Source: Bryobacterales bacterium (GTDB lineage Bacteria; Acidobacteriota; Terriglobia; Bryobacterales; Bryobacteraceae). From it: 21,285 bases of DNA. The stretch covers positions 1 to 21,285 of the forward strand of contig PLMF01000310.1 in NCBI GenBank assembly GCA_003142355.1. Direction: 5' to 3'. The notes under the pieces were generated by a model that saw only the letters and a program-made list of their open reading frames with translations, did not search any database and was not told the origin of the DNA. The position numbers and the translations under genes were made by a program. Numbering within the stretch: the stretch's first letter is position 1; each line of letters begins with the position of its first letter. Shown piece after piece: positions 17,169 through 21,285 of this stretch.

Positions 17169-17196
17169 ATTATACACCCGGTTGCCCTCCTGTCAA
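17169..17196 (-). promoter_or_regulatory. Consensus sigma-70 promoter of the hydrolase/PEP-CTERM operon
   Basis: Read on the minus strand, TTGACA (17196-17191), a 16-bp spacer and TATAAT (17174-17169) match both consensus hexamers perfectly. Transcription would start near 17162, giving a leader of about 153 bases before the ATG at 17008. A LacI-type operator follows immediately, so a strong promoter held by a repressor is the likely logic. Confidence 0.75.
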
Positions 17197-17510
17197 GACC
17201 CAACTTGCAGGAGTTCCCCATTTTTTCATGTGCCTAGCCCATTCGGTGCATGCCTGCGGAAAACCGGCGAGTGCCGCGCTTGCTTTCCGCCCATCCGGTC
17301 GCACGCAGCCATGCTGTATGTTGTTGATAATGAACAAGTACGAGCTGTTCGTTCCTTGTTAGCGCCGATAAGAGAGTGCGCCAAGATGGCGGCTTACGGG
17401 ATCCCGGATCAAACGACGGCCCGCCTGAGATCTTTGGGCTGCCCTCTCCCCACTAAAAAAGCCGGAAGCGCGGGTTTCTATGAACTCTGGGCTTGACTCC
17501 AGAGGCGAAA

Positions 17511-17527
17511 TATGAGAACGTTCCTTT
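17511..17527. promoter_or_regulatory. Possible second LacI-type operator, upstream of the dehydrogenase arm
   Basis: TATGAGAACGTTCCTTT carries the perfect core GAACGTTC. When centred on CG, the 18-bp site agrees with the operator at 17133-17150 at 13 of 18 positions, and both are followed by a run of T and then GGC. It lies 276 bp before the dehydrogenase start. A TTGACT at 17493 is nearby, but I see no well-spaced -10 box, so its promoter link is uncertain. Confidence 0.4.
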
Positions 17528-17712
17528 TTGGCGAGGGAAGAATCGTGCTGGCCACATCCAACCGATCCCATTCCGAGGCGCGGGAGCGACGACGGCTTGT
17601 GTGGGGAGGGCGCTGCCACTCAATGGGTAGTGTGCCCGATTGCGTCGGACTCCGCCAGTTCGGCCTGTTCGCCCGATCCTCGCTTTTACGGGCTCTCGTA
17701 TTTTGAAGGGTT

Positions 17713-17733
17713 CAGGGTGCTTTTTCGACCCTG
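17713..17733 (+). other. Small hairpin in the leader of the dehydrogenase gene
   Basis: CAGGGT and ACCCTG enclose a 9-base loop with five T. The hairpin is 70 bp before the start codon. It is too short to be a convincing terminator or riboswitch; it may be chance. Confidence 0.2.
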
Positions 17734-17802
17734 TCATATTACGCGCCGGGTCAATCGTAATTGCTTGCCGGTTACAGGCGGCCGTAGGATTAAGGAACAA
17801 GA

Positions 17803-19128
17803 ATGGCTAAATTTTTGAAGCGGGGACTTGACGCGAGCACTGTCGCTGCCGGCGATGCCAAGGTACGCTCTACGGTGGAAGGTATTCTGGCGGATGTCGA
17901 AGCGCGAGGAGATGCGGCTGTGCGCGAGTTGTCGGAGCGTTTCGACGGATGGTCTCCACAGAACTTCCGTTTATCCGATAGGGACATAGAGAATGCCTTG
18001 TCGGAAGTTGCCAGGAGCGACCTCGACGACATACGCTTCGCCCAAAGGCAGGTACGCAACTTCGCCCAGCACCAGCTCGAATCGCTGAAGGATATCGAAG
18101 TGGAGACCCTGCCGGGAGTAATTCTCGGCCATAGAAACATTCCGGTAAATGCCGTGGGCTGTTATGTGCCTGGCGGCAAATACCCACTGGTAGCCTCGGT
18201 TCATATGAGCGTCGTAACCGCGCGCGTTGCCGGCGTAAGGCGCATCGTCGCCTGTGCGCCGCCATTCCAGGGGCGGCCCCACGCGGCAATCGTCGCGGCC
18301 ATGCATTTGGGAGGCGCTACCGAGGTCTACGTGCTCGGAGGGATTCAGGCTGTCGCCGCAATGGCACTGGGCACACAAACGATCGCGCCGGTCGACATGT
18401 TGGTGGGCCCCGGCAATGCATTCGTCGCTGAAGCCAAGCGTCAGTTGTTCGGGAGGGTTGGCATCGATCTTCTCGCCGGACCTACCGAGACCCTGATTAT
18501 CGCCGACGACAGTGTGGACGCCGAAATCTGTGCGACCGACCTGCTTGGGCAGGCGGAGCACGGGCCCACATCTCCAGCAGTGCTCCTGACGACATCCGAG
18601 AAGCTTGCGCGCGCCACAATATCGGAAGTCGAACGTCAGCTTAGACTACTACCCACTGCCGAGACCGCTGGCAAGGCCTGGGCCGATTATGGTGAAGTGA
18701 TTGTTTGCGAGGACGACGACGAAATGGTGCGGGAGGCCGATCGCATCGCGTCTGAACATGTGCAGGTAATGACGCGGGACCCCGACTACTTCCTGAGCCA
18801 CATGACCAATTACGGCTCCCTCTTCCTGGGAGTACGCACGAACGTGGCCTTTGGCGACAAAGTAATCGGGACGAACCATACGCTGCCTACGAGAAAAGCC
18901 GCGCGTTATACAGGCGGCTTGTGGGTCGGAAAGTTCCTCAAGACCTGCACATATCAAAAGGTGCTTACCGATGAAGCCAGTGCCCTGGTGGGCGAATACT
19001 GCTCGCGGCTTTGCAGGCTGGAGGGCTTTGCCGCCCATGCGCAGCAAGCGAATATTCGCATCCGGCGTTTTGGTGGCCCGACTGCGGCGCAATCGCGGAG
19101 AACGTTTGACCTTGTCGCCGAGCGATGA
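17803..19128 (+). CDS. HisD-family zinc dehydrogenase, HpsN-like (sulfopropanediol 3-dehydrogenase type)
   Basis: This 441-residue NAD-dependent alcohol-to-acid dehydrogenase belongs to the histidinol dehydrogenase fold. Residues aligned to the E. coli HisD zinc ligands and catalytic pair are present: Gln250 and His253 ([12 protein letters not shown]), Asp352 ([13 protein letters not shown]) and His412 for zinc; Glu318 and His319 (ASEHVQ) for catalysis. From memory its wording is much closer to HpsN-type paralogs ([38 protein letters not shown]) than to biosynthetic HisD. HpsN oxidises (R)-2,3-dihydroxypropanesulfonate to sulfolactate. The context (a LacI regulator and an SDR, no his genes) also points to catabolism. 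The substrate here is uncertain, since the subfamily is broad. The ribosome site AAGGAA lies 5 bp before the ATG. The lacI gene follows after 18 bp. Confidence 0.82.
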   Translation: MAKFLKRGLDASTVAAGDAKVRSTVEGILADVEARGDAAVRELSERFDGWSPQNFRLSDRDIENALSEVARSDLDDIRFAQRQVRNFAQHQLESLKDIEVETLPGVILGHRNIPVNAVGCYVPGGKYPLVASVHMSVVTARVAGVRRIVACAPPFQGRPHAAIVAAMHLGGATEVYVLGGIQAVAAMALGTQTIAPVDMLVGPGNAFVAEAKRQLFGRVGIDLLAGPTETLIIADDSVDAEICATDLLGQAEHGPTSPAVLLTTSEKLARATISEVERQLRLLPTAETAGKAWADYGEVIVCEDDDEMVREADRIASEHVQVMTRDPDYFLSHMTNYGSLFLGVRTNVAFGDKVIGTNHTLPTRKAARYTGGLWVGKFLKTCTYQKVLTDEASALVGEYCSRLCRLEGFAAHAQQANIRIRRFGGPTAAQSRRTFDLVAER

Positions 19129-19146
19129 TCAGCTTATCATTTTGAA

Positions 19147-20199
19147 ATGAGCAAGAAGATGTCCGATGTCCTAGCCGAGGGTTATCGCAGGCGGCGCATT
19201 ACGGTCAAAGACCTTGCACGCCAACTGGGCATGTCGGTTTCAACTGTTTCCCGCGCCTTCTACCAAGACTCGGTGATCGCGTCCGAGACGCGGCAGAAGG
19301 TCCTGCTCCACGCCGCCGAAATCGGCTACCTGCCCAACCCCCTGGCGCGGGGATTGGTTACCAAGAGCAGTCGAATCGTCGGCATTGTGGCTTCGGATAT
19401 TACAAACCCTTTCTACCCGGAGGCGCTGAACCGACTCAGCGAGCGACTTCAGTCAATCGATTTCAACGTGATGCTTGTGGTCGCGAGCAAGTCGCGCAGT
19501 CAGGAGGACGCGGTGCGCGTGCTTCTGTCCTACCATCCCGATGTGGTCATCCTTCTCGCCACGACATTGTTGTCGATGGCATCGGATGCTTGCCGAAGAG
19601 TCGGGACGCCAGTCATCTGCTTCAACCGCCGGGCCACCGACACGCATTCGTTCAGCATTACCTGCGACAACGAACTCGGCGGACGAATAGTGGCCGATCA
19701 TCTGATCGATCGCGGCCACCGGCAGCTCGCCTTTGTAGCGGGCCGTCCCGACGCAGCTACGAACCTGGATCGTTGGCGGGGCTTTAGCACACGCTGTGTC
19801 GAGCGAGGGCTGAGCCCGCCGCGGGTAATGGGAGGGCAGGCATTCAGCTACGAAGACGGGTATGCCGCCGCGCTCAAACTGCTCAAGACGCCCGACCGGC
19901 CTCAGGCGATTTTTTGCGCAAACGACATGCTCGCAATCGGAGCTCTGGATGCCGCGCGCCGGGAACTGGGTCTGGCCATTCCCGAGGATGTGTCGATCGT
20001 AGGATTCGACGACATATTCATGGCTTCATGGCCCAGTTACGCACTGACCACTGTCCGCCAGCCGCTCGGAGTCATGGTTGAACGGACGATGGAACTCGTG
20101 CTCGGGCTGACGCAGAAGGACCTAAGTCAACCGGCTCTCCAGCAGATTCCAGGTGCGCTGATAGAACGGACGACCACGAGGTTCGCCGATGGGAGATGA
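19147..20199 (+). CDS. LacI-family transcriptional regulator
   Basis: This 350-residue regulator has an N-terminal helix-turn-helix (about 18-40, ITVKDLARQLGMSVSTVSRA) with a hinge helix ending in PNPLARGLVTKSS. A periplasmic-binding-protein-like ligand domain follows (VGIVASDITNPFYPEAL, FCANDMLAIGALDAAR, VSIVGFDDI, SYALTTVRQP). Proteins of this class bind CG-centred palindromes and release or bind DNA when a sugar or related small molecule occupies the ligand domain. The gene sits 18 bp after the dehydrogenase and 125 bp before the SDR, all on the same strand, so it is probably part of that transcript. The palindromes at 17133 and 17511 are the candidate sites. The effector is unknown. An internal ATG four codons in is an alternative start. 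Confidence 0.93.
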   Translation: MSKKMSDVLAEGYRRRRITVKDLARQLGMSVSTVSRAFYQDSVIASETRQKVLLHAAEIGYLPNPLARGLVTKSSRIVGIVASDITNPFYPEALNRLSERLQSIDFNVMLVVASKSRSQEDAVRVLLSYHPDVVILLATTLLSMASDACRRVGTPVICFNRRATDTHSFSITCDNELGGRIVADHLIDRGHRQLAFVAGRPDAATNLDRWRGFSTRCVERGLSPPRVMGGQAFSYEDGYAAALKLLKTPDRPQAIFCANDMLAIGALDAARRELGLAIPEDVSIVGFDDIFMASWPSYALTTVRQPLGVMVERTMELVLGLTQKDLSQPALQQIPGALIERTTTRFADGR

Positions 20200-20324
20200 A
20201 TATGGCTCGTGGTCATTCTCAGATCGGGCGGCGAGTGTGGATCGTGTCGTCTCGGCAAGCCATGTAGTAGCGCCCATGGCGCACTGAGGATTGCTGGCTG
20301 GAAGAGCGGGGAGGGGTAACAGAA

Positions 20325-21077
20325 GTGTTTCGGCTGGACAGCAGGGTCGCGATGATAACTGGCGCGGCAACGGGTATCGGCGCGGCAATCGCCTGCGCTC
20401 TCGCCCGTCAGGGCGCCGCAGTGGCCATTTCAGACATTCCCGGAGAAAACCTGGACCGGACTGCCGAGGAGGCACGACGTCATGGTCACCGCGTGTTCGC
20501 GTTCGGCATGGATGTCCGGCTCATTGACCGGTTAGCGGCGGGGGTCGCGGCCGTCAAAGAAGCGTTTGGCCGTGTTGACATTCTCGTCAATAATGCCGGG
20601 ATCAACCGTCCTGCATCGGGCCTGGAGGTGACCGAAGAGAACTGGGACGATCACTTCAGCACGAACCTCAAGGGCGGGTTTTTCCTGGCTCAGAAGGTTG
20701 CTCCCCAGATGATCGCGCAACAATGGGGAAGAATCATCTGGGTCTCCAGCCAATCGGGTCTGGTCGGAATACCAGGCCAGCCAGTCTACTGCTCGACCAA
20801 GGGAGGGATCATACAGGTGGTACGAACATTGGGCCTCGAGTGGGCGCGGCACGGCATCACGGTGAATTCAGTCGCCCCAACGTTCGTCGAAACCAATTTG
20901 ACCCGGAAAAGACTCCAGAATCCGGAGTTCCTGAAGTTTGTTCTTGGGAAAATTCCCGCCGGCAGATTGGCGACGGCGGAAGAAGTCGCGGCTGCTGCCG
21001 TGTTTCTTGCCAGCGAAGAAGCCGCCATGGTGAATTGCCATACTCTGAGCGTAGACGGAGGATGGACGGCTTGGTGA
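20325..21077 (+). CDS. SDR-family NAD(P)-dependent oxidoreductase
   Basis: This 250-residue classical short-chain dehydrogenase has the cofactor motif TGAATGIG (12-19), Asp37 after the second strand (favouring NAD over NADP), NNAG (89-92), Asn114, and a catalytic Ser142 with Tyr155 and Lys159 (YCSTK). The C-terminal DGGWTAW is typical of the FabG/glucose dehydrogenase-like group. Translation starts at GTG, 10 bp after GGAGGGG. With the HpsN-like dehydrogenase it could carry out two oxidations in one catabolic route; in known dihydroxypropanesulfonate pathways an SDR (HpsO) epimerises the substrate with HpsN. Assignment to that role here is only a hypothesis. The gene ends 24 bp before the second typA leader. 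Confidence 0.9.
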   Translation: MFRLDSRVAMITGAATGIGAAIACALARQGAAVAISDIPGENLDRTAEEARRHGHRVFAFGMDVRLIDRLAAGVAAVKEAFGRVDILVNNAGINRPASGLEVTEENWDDHFSTNLKGGFFLAQKVAPQMIAQQWGRIIWVSSQSGLVGIPGQPVYCSTKGGIIQVVRTLGLEWARHGITVNSVAPTFVETNLTRKRLQNPEFLKFVLGKIPAGRLATAEEVAAAAVFLASEEAAMVNCHTLSVDGGWTAW

Positions 21078-21101
21078 CGCCGGTTCAACGTGCGTGCGCA
21101 A

Positions 21102-21285
21102 ATGGTAAACTTGCATTAGACCGCCGAAGATTTCCCGCGGCTGACCACGGAAAGCCCTCTCGCGCCTCAATCCGATCGACGTGATTCATGAAAACTAGCA
21201 ATACCGCCATTCGCAACATCGCCATTATCGCCCACGTGGACCATGGCAAGACCACTCTCGTCGACGCCATGCTCAACCAGAGCGG
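21102..21285 (+). repeat. typA leader and 5' end, copy 2 of the large-scale direct repeat
   Basis: This is the counterpart of 12130-12313: 178 of 184 positions identical and no gaps. Homology begins at the A before TGGTAAACTTGC, 25 bp after the SDR stop. A weak possible promoter (TTCAAC at 21084, TAAACT at 21106) spans the boundary, so in this copy the -35 region would come from the accessory block. Confidence 0.95.
21188..21285 (+). CDS. typA: GTPase TypA/BipA, second copy, 5' part only (runs off the window)
   Basis: The first 32 codons read [20 protein letters not shown] and on through KTTLVDAML, identical in protein to the first copy. It includes the P-loop AHVDHGKT. Three codons differ from copy 1 (Thr ACT/ACG, Leu CTC/CTG, Val GTC/GTG), all synonymous. 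If the gene continues full length beyond the window it is the functional TypA, a ribosome-associated GTPase of stress adaptation and 50S assembly. Its completeness cannot be seen here. Confidence 0.88.
   Translation, partial: MKTSNTAIRNIAIIAHVDHGKTTLVDAMLNQS

Larger units (their letters stand above)
17009..17802. other. 794-bp divergent intergenic region of the accessory block
   Basis: This gap separates the hydrolase arm (minus) from the dehydrogenase arm (plus). It holds the sigma-70 promoter at 17169-17196, two LacI-type palindromes (17133-17150 and 17511-17527) and a small hairpin at 17713-17733. Open frames of 60-120 codons cross it on both strands, but they have no ribosome sites, no domain-like sequence and atypical composition, so I see no gene here. 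It is less GC-rich than its surroundings in places. Confidence 0.55.

Noticed and set aside
17134..17496. Possible 120-codon protein in the divergent gap
   Set aside because: No ribosome site, Pro/Ser/Cys-scattered composition, and it starts inside the LacI-type operator. I see no family resemblance.
17803..19128. Biosynthetic histidinol dehydrogenase hisD
   Set aside because: Catalytic residues are shared, but the sequence wording fits HpsN-type paralogs and the neighbours are a LacI regulator and an SDR, not his genes.
20270..20282. Small palindrome GCGCC-CAT-GGCGC between lacI and the SDR gene
   Set aside because: The 5-bp stem has no T-run and no similarity to the other operators, so it is too weak to call a terminator or a regulatory site.

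Overview
This is a GC-rich bacterial window that fits an Acidobacteriota genome of the Solibacter/Bryobacter type. The grounds are an Oar-like TonB-dependent receptor with an N-terminal carboxypeptidase-regulatory-like domain, a one-TM regulator with the 'GVDVFGRD' N-terminal domain common in that phylum, a PEP-CTERM exported protein, and a secreted enzyme with an acidobacterial-style C-terminal beta domain. Taxonomy is inferred from gene style only; there is no rRNA or tRNA in the window.

Layout. (1) 1-4929, plus strand: the tail of an unknown gene, then a compact MacA/MacB/TolC-type tripartite exporter operon (adaptor, ATPase, permease, outer-membrane lipoprotein) with overlapping or near-abutting genes, closed by a pair of inverted REP-like palindromes. 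(2) 5075-10317: an Oar-like TonB receptor (minus strand, with a strong intrinsic terminator) divergent from a membrane-anchored regulator. The receptor leader contains a remnant of what looks like an IS1380-family transposase C-terminus. (3) 10348-12000: a secreted GH29 alpha-L-fucosidase, minus strand. (4) 12130-13637: leader plus first 430 codons of typA/bipA, broken off abruptly. (5) 13756-21077: an accessory block. Its left arm (minus) is a secreted serine hydrolase followed by a PEP-CTERM protein. Its right arm (plus) is a HisD-family dehydrogenase of the HpsN-like type, a LacI-family regulator and an SDR dehydrogenase. (6) 21102-21285: a second copy of the typA leader and start codon region, running off the window.

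The main observation is that the accessory block lies between two copies of the typA 5' region (178 of 184 aligned visible bases identical, no gaps; all three coding differences synonymous). The first copy lacks domain V and the C-terminal domain. This is the geometry expected if a circular molecule carrying a typA 5' fragment integrated by a single crossover, leaving a truncated copy upstream and a probably complete copy downstream.

Within the block, a textbook sigma-70 promoter (TTGACA-16-TATAAT) drives the hydrolase/PEP-CTERM arm, and a LacI-type palindrome with a central CG sits about 20 bp downstream of its expected start point. A weaker look-alike lies upstream of the dehydrogenase arm. 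The LacI protein encoded in the block is the natural candidate to bind both, which would make the block one substrate-induced unit: secreted hydrolysis outside, oxidation by two dehydrogenases inside. The substrate cannot be read from the sequence.
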